Part shown: piece by piece, positions 25,181 to 37,641 of the stretch
Layout of the letters: every line of letters begins with the position of its first letter
How positions within the stretch are numbered: the first letter of the stretch is position 1
DNA from: Parietaria judaica
Lineage: Eukaryota > Streptophyta > Magnoliopsida > Rosales > Urticaceae
NCBI GenBank assembly: GCA_954871525.1
Contig: OX940869.1
Span: forward strand, 16,396,001 to 16,460,000
DNA length: 64,000 bases
Direction: 5' to 3'
Notes under the pieces: model-generated
Seen by the model: only the letters and a program-made list of their open reading frames with translations
What the model was told of the DNA's origin: nothing
Database searches by the model: none
Made by a program: the position numbers and the translations under genes

Positions 25181-26660
25181 TAAATGCAATTTTTTGTAAC
25201 ATATAAAAATTGGGCCCCTTTTGGCAAAAAGTCAAGGCCCATCAACAAAAGTCAAAGCCCACTGGCGAAGTCAAAGACCAGAGGCCGACGAACCAAGACA
25301 TTGGCGAGGCCCGGAGTCAAAACGACAAAGAAGACGAAGTCCCCGACGAACCCGGCCCGACAAAGTACCATAGCCGACGAGGTACCATGGCCGACGAAGC
25401 CGACGAGGTACCATGACCGACGAAGCTGGCCTGACGAAGTACCTTGCCTGACAAGGTGACAAGGCCGACGAGGTACCATCACCTGACAAAGACCTTGGTC
25501 TGACAAGCATCCATGTCACAGCTTGACGGAGGAATAGCTTACAATTATTTCACACGACAAGGAGATCCGAGCTCACGAAGATCCCCAGGAAATCCTCCAG
25601 ATTCCCCCGGATTCAACATACGAACTCGCGGACAACCAAAAGACATCGAAGACGAATCAAGAAGCAACACCGAGCCCTCCGACAGGGCTAGGAGCCGCCA
25701 CCAAGACCCTCCATGCAAGGGAGAAATTTGCAGGCCCCTGGAAGTGCAATTTAAGGGAAATTGGTTTTCCTATAAATAGGAGCCTTCTCCTCTTCATTTC
25801 GAGACTCACTCACAACTTTCGCCAGAGCTTATCTCTCTCTAAAAATTCGTCCACTCCTATAGGAGGAAGGACTTGAATAAGAGCTGAGATCGTTCTAGAA
25901 GAAGAGTCTCAGCCTCGACAAGAGAAGTTGTTCGACGAGTCAACAGGAAGCATCCCTCGTCGGAATAAGGCCCTCGTCACAACGAGCTCGCCTACACTGA
26001 CGAGGTCGACAAAGAAGAAGCATCCCTCGTCGGGATAAGGCCCTCGTCACAACGAGCTCGCCTACACTGACGAAGTCGACAAAGAAGGAGCATCCCTCGT
26101 CGAGATAAGGCCCTCGTCACAACGAGCTCGCATACACTGACGACGTCGACAAAGAACATCTCACGCCGGTAATACCCAGCCTCCTGACCAAGGGTCACCC
26201 CCGCACCGCCAACATCGGCACTTCCGACGAGTCAAACCACATCGTTAGTCACCCGCCATTTATCACTAACCCCGAACTACGTGGGACTTGATTCTCTTAA
26301 ACTGAGATACGTAGGCAACCTCGCCCAACCATAAGCGACAGGGCACGGGCCCAATCTACCCTTTTTTTGCAGGTCCTCCCTCGCCGAAGGAGCTCGCCAA
26401 GGAAGGGAAATCACGAAGAATCATCAAGATCAGCTCGGAGCTTCATCAAGACCGAAGTTCGCCTAGACGAGGATATCGCCAAGACAAGGACTTCGCCTCG
26501 ACGAGGAGCTTCGCCAAGATACGGACTTCGCCGAGTATCGCCAATGACAGCCCGGAGACTCATCCAAGACGACGGATTCGCCTCCAACTTTGACGACCAT
26601 TAGTCAACCCGCGTTGACTCAGCATTCAATTATCCAGGTGTTCAGCGGGTCTAACACGCG
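25181..26660 (+). mobile_element. Gypsy-like LTR fragment or solo LTR (Tat-type)
   Basis: A GC-richer block stands out from the flanks. It has repeated GACGARGTACCATG-type units (25340-25480), a TATA box (CCTATAAATAGG near 25771-25782) followed by a CT-rich leader, a 70-bp tandem repeat, and the motif pair CTACGTGGGACTTGATTC ... GATACGTAGGCA (26278-26320). A related pair occurs downstream of pol in the gypsy element at 49455-49510. No coding region is left. The limits are not fixed: a TGTTA near 25178 and TAACA near 26656 are candidate ends, but I find no target duplication. Confidence 0.5.
25951..26160. repeat. 70-bp tandem repeat, three copies
   Basis: The block CATCCCTCGTCGGRATAAGG followed by CCCTCGTCACAACGAGCTCG repeats with exact 70-bp spacing (CGGAATAAGG at 25961, CGGGATAAGG at 26031, CGAGATAAGG at 26101). 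Copies differ by a few substitutions. It lies downstream of the TATA box in the LTR fragment. Confidence 0.9.
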
Positions 26661-26963
26661 ACCCGAGCGATGGATCCGACTCTAAGTTAAAACTATTTTT
26701 ACGCATTAACAGAATCAAAGTTCTGAATAAGAAAACTTCACTCACTATATTGAAAATTTACATTCAAAAGTACATCTGAAACATTAGAATCATTATTCAG
26801 AAATAACGCAGCTATTTCTCATAACAAACAGACGTGATATTTGATTTTCTGATTAAAACATACTAAAAGTTTAGGAAAAGAAAAATACAAACTGATATAA
26901 AGACGTGAACATATATATATAATATAATATGTATAATATATATTACATTATCCTCTGTGGAGT

Positions 26964-28633
26964 CTAAGGAGAACTAGTGGTGGCAGGAGGGGCGCTGGGG
27001 CCGCGAGGCGGGAAGAAAGGGTTCGGGAACGGCGGGAATGTGAAGGGAAAAGCCGGAGGTGGCGGTGATGGAGGTGCAGACAACCCTGGGACTGGCGGCA
27101 GGTTGAAAAATGGGGTCGGCGGAGGCGACGGCATGAACGGGTTGGGGATAAGCGGCGGTGGCGACGGCTGAAAAGGGTTGGGGATGAGTGGCGGCGGCGG
27201 CTGAAACGGGTTGGGGATGAGCGGCGGCGACGGCTGGAGCGGATTTGGAGGGAAGAACATCTCTTTCGCGCCGACTCCACCGGCCTGCGATGAAGAGCTT
27301 GGGTTGGCAACTCTCGGCGCGTGCTTCGTTTTCTCGTCCCTTGAGATCAGAGGCGGAAGAATTCCCGGCAGACGCGGGAGTACCTGTTAAGAAAAGTAGT
27401 TTAGGTGGTTGAAAGTTTGAACTTGTATCTTTATAAAAACGATATTTCTCCATCCACTAAACAGTACCGGAAGAGGCGGGAGTGTCGGTAAAGCCGGGAG
27501 ATTCGGGAGTGGGATGTTTGGAATCGGGAGTCTAGGAAGCGGAGGTAAATCTCCGGGAGATGTCGGGTCCTTCAGCGGAGGCGGGAATGTCTGAGGCCCG
27601 TCTAAGTTTTCGAGTGTGGGCTTCTGGCTGCAGAGCGTGGGCTGCTTTTGGGGCCTGAATGTGAAGAACCCGGCGGAGAAGACGTGGGTCCCGTGGCGGC
27701 GCGACTTGAGGCGGAGCGATGATGATGAGGTAGCGATGGCCGCCACGTCACAGTACGGCTGGCTGCTGCGGATGATCTCTACGGTGCAGGCCCGGATCCT
27801 CTTGACGTGCTTGCTCACCGCCAGAGGCAACCGGACTCGAAACTCTCCGGTCCCGTCGGTCTTTGCTTCTTGTCGGAAGATCGGCTTTAAGCTCGCGTCG
27901 TACCGACATTCCACCGCAACCGACGCGCCTGCAATGTCAATTGGATCAATGCCTTTTAGCCAGAGTATATAAAAGCTTTCAACGCACTGTCAAATTTAAC
28001 ACAAAGGTTATAATGCACATATATAATTATATATGTATATATATAATATAATATAAATATTATGTAGGTATAATTGTAGTAAAAATACTCAAAAAAAATT
28101 TAAGCACTTTGCGCTGATTAAATACTTAAAAGTAGTGAAATTTATGTCTTTTTTACTATATTTTCTTTTCTTTATATGTCACATTAAGTCATCTATAAAT
28201 TAAAGTATTTTAACATGAGAAATCTCAAAAGAAGAAGAAGAAAATGTGTTAATTTGAGTTGTACATTAATAGAGACGCAAAAGGAAACCAAAATACAAAC
28301 GTTCATGATTAAGTATTTAATCAGTACAATTGAAGGAATGCTTACGAATATGCCGCATTATTATTTTAGAAAACCTAGTGTCGAATCTCTCTACTCAGAT
28401 TACGGAAAACCGAAGAAAAAAAAACTCGGGAAAACGCGTGGGCGCGAGATAGACAGAAGCTAAGAAGATGAACCTGAAATGAAGTGGGTGGTGGCTTTGT
28501 CGAAGTGTTGTTGGAAGCAAGTGTCACAAGAGACTTTGCCGACAATAACAACTGCAGTGTTCCTCCCAAGCTTGGCTTCTGAGACTGAGAAGAAGAGAGC
28601 CACACACAAGAGAAGTGTCGCATACCAATCCAT
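26964..28633 (-). CDS. Secreted Ole e 1-domain, proline-rich protein
   Basis: Three exons on the minus strand: 28633-28474, 27928-27468 and 27383-26964. The junctions are GT-AG, the phases match, and the total is 1,041 nt, giving 346 residues plus stop. The start ATG (MDWYATLL) opens a hydrophobic signal peptide (about residues 1-21). Next is a pollen Ole e 1/extensin-like domain (about 30-135) with spaced cysteines (CDTC, ECRYD, RIRACTVE, PYCDVA). The tail is proline-rich, first with short PxLPxLP units, then with four repeats of the type PPNPLQPSPP / PLIPNPFQPSPP, then PPFPNPFFPP. Proteins of this build are cell-wall or extracellular proteins (PRP/Ole e 1 families). The precise role is unknown. 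An upstream TTG in frame is not used as start because the ATG precedes a clean signal peptide. I find no break in the gene. Confidence 0.88.
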
Positions 28634-28687
28634 TCTTCCTTCTAAGCTCAGCTCTGCTCTCACAAACAAATCAAATGAGTCGCTGCC

Positions 28688-28698
28688 CTTTTATATAC
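28688..28698 (-). promoter_or_regulatory. TATA box of the Ole e 1-type gene
   Basis: TATATAAAAGG on the minus strand lies 55-65 bp upstream of the start codon at 28633, a normal TATA-to-ATG spacing for a plant gene with a short leader (inferred transcription start near 28660). Confidence 0.6.
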
Positions 28699-28699
28699 A

Positions 28700-30980
28700 T
28701 GATATGAGAATATAATAATTGGCTCTATATGACTAAATGAATATTTCCCATTATTGTTTTGAAGCACTAATTATATAATAAAGGGTAAATAAAGATAAAA
28801 AGTACTTAGAAGCATATAGAATTTTATGGGATATTCTTAATGTTATTTCGTCGTCATAAAAGTAACAAAAGTAATTTTTTTTATGTCATTAATGTTAAAC
28901 GCTCACATATTCTATTTTTCTCCGAATTCAAAGATGCTAATCCCAAAGTCAGAGTTTGTAACCACACATTCGGGATTAGCATCTCCGATTTCAGTGTTGT
29001 TTTAGGAAATAAACCCTAGACGATCTTGTGTAGGATGAATGTTAATCGACTTCGGGATTAACATCAACGACATCGGTGTGTATTAACTCCGTTGTCAGTG
29101 ATACTAACCCAGAATTTAGAATATCTTCTCTTTTGGCGTCACATTTTTCGGCTACCCGTCTTTTGTTGTACACAGTCTCAATCGTCGTATCCATCATAAT
29201 ACTAAAAATAATGACCTTTATTTTTATTTTTAAATATATATTTAAGAAAAAGAGCATTTAATGTATAATAAAAGTTCAGAAGGCAAGTAAATTCAAAAAA
29301 TATATAGAAGGGGCAAACAAATATAAAATAATAAGTTCAAAGAGTGAATTGATAAAATTAAAACAAAAGACATGAAATTATCTAATCCAGAGTGATAATC
29401 TAAAGTTGTAAATTGTTTATGAAAACAAATTAGAGACAATTTGATATAATGTGATAAATTAAGGGGATATCATTCATGTATACTCAATATACTAGTAGTA
29501 CAAAATAGTTCCTTATTTGTTTATTTGATTCTAATAGTAATACCTCAACAATCAAATTTGTTCGGCTTAGCGGTAAATCCAATACACGACTTTACGTTAG
29601 GTCTTGGATTCAATCTCAGCAAGACACAGAAACTACGTATGTATGTAATTGCAGTTGATACTACCATCTATTTTTACACTACAAATATATCTGGTAATAC
29701 AATTACATATAATCTTAATCAATAGCGTCAGTCGCGTAAAAAACAAATAATGCCTCGACCCCACTAAGGTTTCTCTTTATTTCATTCATGCAAATACAAG
29801 TCAACCGCATACTATAAGAAGTGAATGTAAAGTTCATTTTCACACCTCAAACAAACATAGAAAGAAAGCTAGTATTTATGCTTTTGTAATTACTTTAATT
29901 TATTGCATTTGTTCTTTTCTTGGTGTGAGAATGAAAAAAATTAACTTTAGTTGGGTCGCTGTTGGTTCACGAGACGTGAAGAGTGGCCACAAAAATCGAT
30001 AATATAGATATATTATCATATTGAAGAAGACATGTTAAATTTGTTGGTATGTATGTATTATTCACGCATGAAACCGAAAAGCCTTAGATATGCAATGAAT
30101 TGTTTTATTTTTTTTAATCTGATAATTATCTTCTTATGATTCCCAAAGTTCTAGAGACCTCATAACTATAGATAGAGTATTTAAATGATAATAATTATCA
30201 TATATATGTGGGCTTGTCGACTCACGAGTGCGGTGTGACAATTTAAATTGTTTCCACATATGGTGTGATTATTCAGGATACAGCTGAATATATATATATA
30301 TATATATATAGAAAAACTTGAGAGAGTAATTGAGATATGTTTAGAGAAATGAGGCACGTTTGCTTCATTAACTTTAGTTTTTAAGTATTACTTAATGTAT
30401 TTGCAAAAACTAGCATATTGTGTTGAACTCATTTTAAAATTACATTTTTTTTCTCTAATTTTATGAGATAATAATTAATATTTTCTGAATAACTAATCTC
30501 ATCCATTGCTTCTTAATAGTCTCGTAATATAAAATATATTGATCGTGTTTAGTAATTGATTTAGAGAGAAATATGAAAAACACATCTTTGCGAGATAAAA
30601 CTTGACTTTACAAGTAAAAACTCGATTTTTCACTTCATCATCAACTAAAGAATTACAATCGTTTAAAAAAAAAAAAAAAAAAACTAAAGAATTACAACTC
30701 ATGCAGCACTTTATACAGAGGGTTCAAAAACGATAAAAGAAACTAAATGAATCAATGCAATAATAATCACATAAAATCATGAAAGCAAATAAGCAATAAA
30801 AAGAAGCTAAACAATTGAGAATGAATGCATAATAATCGAAATTAAATTGCTGAAATCACCTTATATATAAGTATATTATAAACTGCTCTGTATATATATA
30901 GAAAAATAAAGGTTTATATATGTATAAGTTTATATGCTCTTTCATATTTACATATTAATCATTCATGCAGTATCTTTTTA
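28700..30980. other. AT-rich intergenic DNA
   Basis: No gene recognised. It contains short hairpins (28932-28983 and 29039-29066), a (TA)n microsatellite at 30289-30310 and a long A-tract near 30666. Low-complexity frames here have no coding character. Confidence 0.45.
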
Positions 30981-32659
30981 TATATTTATCTCATGCTCCG
31001 GAAGTAGCCAAAAGAGGGTGATTTGTTAATAGAAGATCTTGTAATTGAGTGTCGTATATATCCCGGAAGTGATACACAATTTTGTAAATATTTTGGGTTA
31101 ATAAAAAAAAATCCCCAAAGTAAATAATATATTCTATAAAGTATTTTAAGTTCTACAATATTCCTTGAAGTGAATACCCTCATCTTTTAATTTTGGATTA
31201 GAAACATTTCCTGAAGAAACTACTACAATTATAAGAAAATATTTAGAGCTATATTCCCTGAAGTGAATGACTATATTTCAACTAAGGAGTAAAAGTTAAT
31301 CTCGGTCAAAGACTAAGTTAACACCATTCCCTAAAGTGAATTTTATATTCTAGGTAATGAAAAAAAAATCTACCTCTTAATATTAGAGAAAATATTACAA
31401 TTCCTGAAGAAAATATTAATGGTGTATGTTGTGTTAGTATTTGATAATATGAAGTACAAATTGTTATATAAGGTCTAAAGTTCATCCATTTAAGAAAGTT
31501 TACATTACCATCAGAAGTGGACAAATAATTTTATAAACCCATGATAATATTTTCGATGAGGCATCGCATCACCACTAGAAGTGGGTAAATAATGTAAATC
31601 CTTAAAGAGAACGTAAATAAAAAGTCAAAAAGTGATTCCTTGAAGAGAATGCTTACTTGTATAATTGAAGGTGGATATATCATTCCTTGAAGTGAATTTA
31701 TACATAAAGATACAATGAGTATGAGTTATAAAGATAGAGTGACTTGCAAATAAAATCATTTCCTGAAGAATGTAATTGAAAGTGAAAGATAAAATGGCTA
31801 GAGTAATTTCATTCCTCGAAGTGAATGTTGACTGAATCACTTGAAGTGTTAAAAAACTACTAACAATGTCTATATGAGTATTAAAATAACGAGAATCTTC
31901 ACTTTCATAGTCTATGATTTTTGACTTAGTATTCTTTTTTTATTATTATTTGCTTTATATGTTTATTATTTAATTTTAATTTGTGTATGATCTATTTTTC
32001 TTTTTTAGATTATTATCCATTGCATATTTACATATTATATTTCCTAAAATAAATTGGTTTATGAGCTTCGCAAGCTGAATATTGCAATGCTATTAGTGAG
32101 GTTTAGTTGACGCCAATCTCAAAGAGATACTTATTAATAAATGTCTTTGACATTAAGATGAAAAGAAAGGGTTGTGAAAATTTCCTCTACCTGAAGTAGA
32201 AAAAATAAATTAAGTATATTGGAATTACTACCTGAAGTAGAAAATAAATTAACAATATTGAAATTACTACTTAAAGTATAATAAAAGAAAATATTTAAAG
32301 CAGAGATATATGGCGACAAAACACTTATTTAAGTTTGTAACCCTATAATGGAAGCCTTATGAGCTTTATTATCTAAACATGAGTGTTGTTCACGTGATAA
32401 ACTTATTGCATAAGCTCAAACGTGAAAATGGGGAGAAAGTATCACGATTTAGATACTTCAATATTATTAAGACTATGAGTAAGCATAAACGAGACTTATG
32501 AAATATCATCCAGAAGAGGTCTGCTCAAAATAAGAACTTTAAGTTAAAGAAAATGAGCATTCTCTCCCCGTGTATTATACGATGAATAAATGAGAAAAGT
32601 GAATTGGAAGCTCACTAATAAAACCAAAAGTTCGCTAATGGAAGTTCATAATAGAACCA

Positions 32660-32752
32660 GAAGTTCGCTAATAGAACTGGAAGTTCACTAATAGAACCAG
32701 AAGTTCACTAATAGAACCAGAAGTTCGCTAATAGAACCTGAAGTTCACGAAT
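32660..32752. repeat. 20-bp tandem repeat in element C
   Basis: The unit GAAGTTCRCTAATAGAACCA occurs with exact 20-bp spacing at 32660, 32680, 32700, 32720 and (partial) 32740, with degraded copies just upstream (from about 32625). Confidence 0.9.
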
Positions 32753-34826
32753 GTTGGTATGACCGGTGTGGCTATACCGGATCAATAATGATACAAAACG
32801 AGTTGAGAATTCATATTTGACGTAAGCAATGACCGGTATGATTATTCCCGGATAAATAATTTATTAATGAACAATATGGTTCGTTGAATTCTCATATGGT
32901 GATTTATTTCAAAGTAAAATATTTATTGAAATATTAGCATGTTGCGATTAGTAAACCTGGAATATTTATGGGCCCATATATTAGTGAAATATTATGAGTA
33001 GATGCATCTACTAAATGATCAAGAAATATATATATATATATATATATATATTAAGTAGCAACTTGAAGTTTGCAAGAAAATTCCAGATTATGAAATGAAT
33101 TTCGTTGACTGCTAAATGAAAAGGCATCCTATGTGATGAGGTATAAATAATCACCTCATTGGTCTAGTCAAATATTTTGTTAATACCTCCATTGACTATA
33201 GACAATAATTGAAAACAAGGTTCCCTAAGAATTAGGGATATCATGCATCAAGCCAACGATAAAAAAAAATAAAAAAAATTAAAGATCTCCTCGATTTACT
33301 AGGTTCCCATATATAATAATTTTATGTACAATATGATATTGTAATCTCCACCACAACACATATAAGATGGGTTCTCTCCAGAATGAGAGTTGACTAATAG
33401 TTTTGTCACAAAGAGGGGAAGAAGATAGACAGTTGAATATACATGTATAAATTGAAATTAATATGATCCTCGTTTATACTGCCAATCACTCAAGAAGAGA
33501 TGATAAATATATATCAAACTGGCAGGCTCCAATCCTAGTAGGATATTTAGATTGAAATATGATACAAACATGTTACTCGAATCCCAAAGGCAATGACGAA
33601 ATTGCATGGAGCAAATAAATAAATAGCCATATTAAGGAGGTAGGTTTTCTTGAAGAAACCATAGACATAACTATTCCAAAACCATAGAAGGTTATCAGGT
33701 ACCTGAAAATTATTGAAGTATAAAAGAGCTCGAAAGTTGTGTCGTTATATTGAATAAATGGGATTAAGAGTTATTGAAAATTGTCGACAACACATTACAA
33801 AAAATTAGCGCTATATAAATAGAAAATAAATATAGAGGATCTTGAATTATTGAAATTGAATCAATTGGCCAAATATGAAGACGCGATATTGGACCAGTAG
33901 TCCAAACGTTTTGACAAAGGGCATGCCAGTGGGGTACAAAATTATGTGCGAAGTTATATTGAATTAAATTTATGTGAGCATTTCGCAAATCCTGGCGCTT
34001 AATGTCCCTATGTGGTGGATATATTATATATGGCAGTATTAAGTTTTATAATATGCGTCTCACAAATGTGATCACAAAGAATTATGAATTATGTATTCTG
34101 AATGGATCCCGAAGATCCGAAGAAAAAACAAAATCCTAAGATATATGTATCGGAGCGTTAGTTAAATGCTTATGATTAATTTCTAAAAAAGGATATATAT
34201 AACTCTTTGACTAAGGGTACATTATTATTTAGAAGCTCTGATGGAAATTTATTATAAGTTTTATGATGAACATAAGCCGTAAGAGTTCCTGAAGAATTCA
34301 CTGAGGCAATTTATTGATTGAGAAAGAGTTTAATAGGAATTCATTCCTCATATAAAAGAGTTAGTAGAACTCTATACGTTTTAGAAATTTTCATTGAGTA
34401 CCCCAATGATTATATGATATTATGAAATATTTTATTTTAAATGATGAATCTATTACATTATAGTATCTTTGGAATACTTGTGTTTTTATGTTGTTTTACA
34501 GGTTATCTATTACATAAAGATCGTTATTGGATAATGAAGTATATCATCAGAAAGTTCTCTCAGTTCACGGGGAAATGCTAACTATGAAGTAAAGATTTGA
34601 TTCAAGCAATTGTCTGGCGGATTTGCTCACAGAGACCGACTCACAAGATTAGAATGATACAACTCTGAGAAGTCAAATGTTCTTGTCATCAGGGGGAGTA
34701 GTACGCGCTGTACTCTTTTTCCTTTACCAATGTTTTATCCCACACTGGGTTTTCCTGTAAAGGTTTTAACGAGGCAGCTTAAAGTCTATTTTGGGTATTA
34801 CGATGACATTGACATCCAAGGGGGAG

Positions 34827-35048
34827 TGTTATAAATCATGGGATTTTGTGGATGTCAATATTGTGATAGTCAACTATGTCATTACTATGTAATATTCACA
34901 TTTATTGTATTTCCTATTTCCACCTCTCTCAAGCTTATATATAGAGGCATATGGGGTTCATTGTAGCACACATCAAAGAGCAATAATAATCTCTCTATTC
35001 CTTCTCATATTCTCTCTTCTTCTTGTCTTTGTTCTTTAGTTTATAACA
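34827..35048 (+). repeat. 3' LTR of copia element C (222 bp)
   Basis: It begins TGTTATAAA and ends TTTATAACA, a perfect 9-bp inverted terminal repeat, directly after the PPT. Internal landmarks are a TATATATAG promoter-like motif near 34937-34945 and a CT-rich region (34990-35035) like an R/U5 leader. Confidence 0.85.
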
Positions 35049-35864
35049 ATTAGACACAAGTTAGTATTTTTTTTAACGCATAGAAAGTAATAATGTGCTG
35101 TTTTCTTCAGTTCAAAAATATTACGTATGTTTAAATATGATATATTAGTAATTATATTATAGGATTTAATTATAACAAGAAAAAAATTATCAACTATTAA
35201 ATTATTTAGGTTTTTAATAGCTGTAAATCGATTTTTTACCGCATTGACGGCTTCAAAGAATATGACCAAAATAAAATAAGAACATTGTGCAATAAATATC
35301 ATAAGGCTGCATTCACAGTAATATATATATATATATATATATATAAAGAAAATCTTATTTTTCTGATTCTCATATTCTTATTTTTTTCATAATTTAAAAT
35401 TATTTTTTCATGAATCCTCTCTTAAATTAACTGCATTGCATTCTATCTCATTAAATTCAATACTTTAATATTTAGCTTCTTGGCTTCCACTCAAGATTTC
35501 AATACCAGAGGTCATTAGGACTCTTTATTAATGTGGGAAAAAAAAATGCACGTGCAATTTTATATGTATGCCTTTTTTGTTCATAGACTAACCACTTCAT
35601 ATCATTAAAGATTTAAATCTTCTATATATCTTAGAATGGGTCATTATTACTTTTTATTAGATAATAATGTAACAGTTATGAAACACAACCTCGAAACCCT
35701 CTATAACAACACTGGCGTGTGAAATTAATTTACATTAATTCATATTTACAAATATCCTAATAGTCTTATTTATTTCTATTAGAAAGACAAAAGGATACCT
35801 CTCACATTCCACAAACGCATTCTCGAGGTTCCTATAAATAAGAGTATAAAGGATATGAATGGAT
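35049..35864. other. Spacer between copia C and copia A
   Basis: AT-rich DNA with a (TA)n microsatellite (35321-35345). No gene seen. Its right edge is the insertion site of element A. Confidence 0.4.
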
Positions 35865-36466
35865 TGTTGGGTTTTTCGATGACTTTTCTCAATCTCGGGT
35901 GTAAAAAAACTGGGATATCATCGAAATAAAGATGTAGAATATATTCAAATATTAAGATAAGAGATTCAATACGTTACTAGACTTTTGGTACTTTTGCCAA
36001 CAATACCAAATAATACCGAATCCTCCTTGGGGTGCGTGCTCGGGTTTTGGTCGTGATTCGAATCGTAGCTTCACAATTGTAAAGCCTCTAGCTCGTCCAC
36101 CACGTCGCTACGGGAACGTCCGTATGACCGAAAAATCTCCTTGATTGACAGCTAGGTCTCTCTCAGTGATTGAACGACAAACCGACGGGAACACAGGGAG
36201 AGAAAACTCGTCCACTCTTGTGCTAGAGGAGGGGGCGAATTTTCTATTGCTCTGGAGGCTTAGATATAAAATTACGAACTCATTGTGGCTTAAATAGTCC
36301 ACAGGGTTAAATGACTTAATCGACTTTTGGGCCCAGTAACTGGGTCTGAGCCCATTAGGTCATAAAAATTAATTACCGACCTCATAATTATCGTGCTTAT
36401 TTAATGTAGTCGGGTCGGAACCGGAAAGTCAAACGGACTCAAATCCTGATTCGGGCATTTCCTACA
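35865..36466 (-). repeat. 3' LTR of copia element A
   Basis: 602 bp, ends TGTTGGG on the plus strand and CCTACA at 36466. It matches 57122-58278 with scattered substitutions once the nested solo LTR there is removed. Confidence 0.92.
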
Positions 36467-37641
36467 ATCTCCCACTTGCAAGAATGTACCGGGATTGGAT
36501 ATCTCCTCTTGCACATTCATGCGTAGGCATAACCACAAGTGATGCCGGGATTGGATATACCTCTTGCATCGCTATGACCATGTCTACCTTGTGTTCCGTC
36601 GTCGCATAAGAAATTTCTTTCTTTGCGAATTTACCATCGTACTCCGCTTCCTCTGGCGAGTTCGGTGTGACTCCTTAGGATTCAGCAGTGTTGGCCACAT
36701 AAAAATTCTGCAAGAAGTGAGAGGTCTCTAGCTCTACATCACTTCCCCCAATCTGCTAGAACATATCGATCCTTGGAATAAAGTTAATGACTTTAACCAT
36801 TTGGTTTAAGCTCACTATTAACGTTTCTTGATGACTTATTCCTGCAACATCTTTACGACTCGGAATTGGACACGGACCATGGTTTGGCACATCTGTTATG
36901 TCAAGCTCCTTTTTCCTGATTGGGGTGAGAGTATTGAACAACCAAGTTGAAACAATTATAACTTGTCTGTGACCACAGATTTCTGATACTCTTATCCTTC
37001 TGGAGGCCCTGAGTGTATTTCCCTAATGAATTAGATAGATGACTGTTTTCTTGAATGTCCATTCCACTCTACAAAGTTCGAGACATACTTAACTGTAATT
37101 TTTATAACTTCTGAGTTACCAGAAGCGTTTGACTACAATCAAAGTAAATCTCTCTCTTGCTAGGTAGTGGACTCATGGAGATTCTCAAACCTTGGAAAAT
37201 TTGTACATCATTGCTCTAGAGATTTTAGAGTCTTCTTATACTATAAGGTTGGTTTCCATGTAAATCTCTCAGAGTGTGAGTCACGTCCAGCACTGCTAGT
37301 TTTTCAAAAGTAGTTCCTACATGTTTGAGAATATCTTCGAGATATCAGGGACTCTTCCTTTTCTCAGTTACATGTACCAGTCAATTTTCAAATGTCACTT
37401 TTGTCCCTTGTTTTTCAGCATGTGACCTTCTTTGACTGAGGACCGTTTTAGACAATCATTTCTGATTTCTAGGGACTTCTTTCCTTATGTAAATGACAAT
37501 AACTAAATAAACTTCAATATTGAAATGAATATGAAAGATGAAACTTGCCTTTATTGAAATTAAAATTGTGCTCTAAACAAATAAAATTATTCGTTCTTGA
37601 ACTTATAATAGTTCATATCTTAAAGATAGACCACAACAATC
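36467..37641 (-). other. PPT and 1.2-kb non-coding 3' region of element A
   Basis: Next to the LTR is the PPT (AAGTGGGAGAT on the minus strand, 36467-36477). The following 1.1 kb up to the RNase H frame contains no long frame. Near 36490-36570 a CCGGGATTGGATAT motif occurs twice. The region may hold element-specific untranslated sequence. Confidence 0.6.

Larger units (their letters stand above)
30980..35048 (+). mobile_element. Decayed Ty1/copia element C, 3' end preserved
   Basis: The 3' end is recognisable. Sequence around 34600-34825 has the familiar copia pol-terminal and spacer pattern (CATCAGGGGGAG near 34691, GGGTTTTCCTGTAAAGG, then the polypurine tract AAGGGGGAG at 34818-34826), directly followed by an LTR. 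Upstream to about 31 kb the sequence has the repetitive character of a degraded internal region, with many stops and no usable frame. I found no 5' LTR, so the left limit is a guess and the element is probably truncated. It is older than element A, judging by decay. Confidence 0.6.

Noticed and set aside
26977..27171. Plus-strand glycine-rich frame
   Set aside because: It is the antisense shadow of the proline-rich exon of the Ole e 1-type gene.
30060..35800. tRNA, rRNA or CRISPR-like content
   Set aside because: Repeats here are 20-bp tandem units without spacers. No cloverleaf or rRNA sequence was recognised anywhere in the window.
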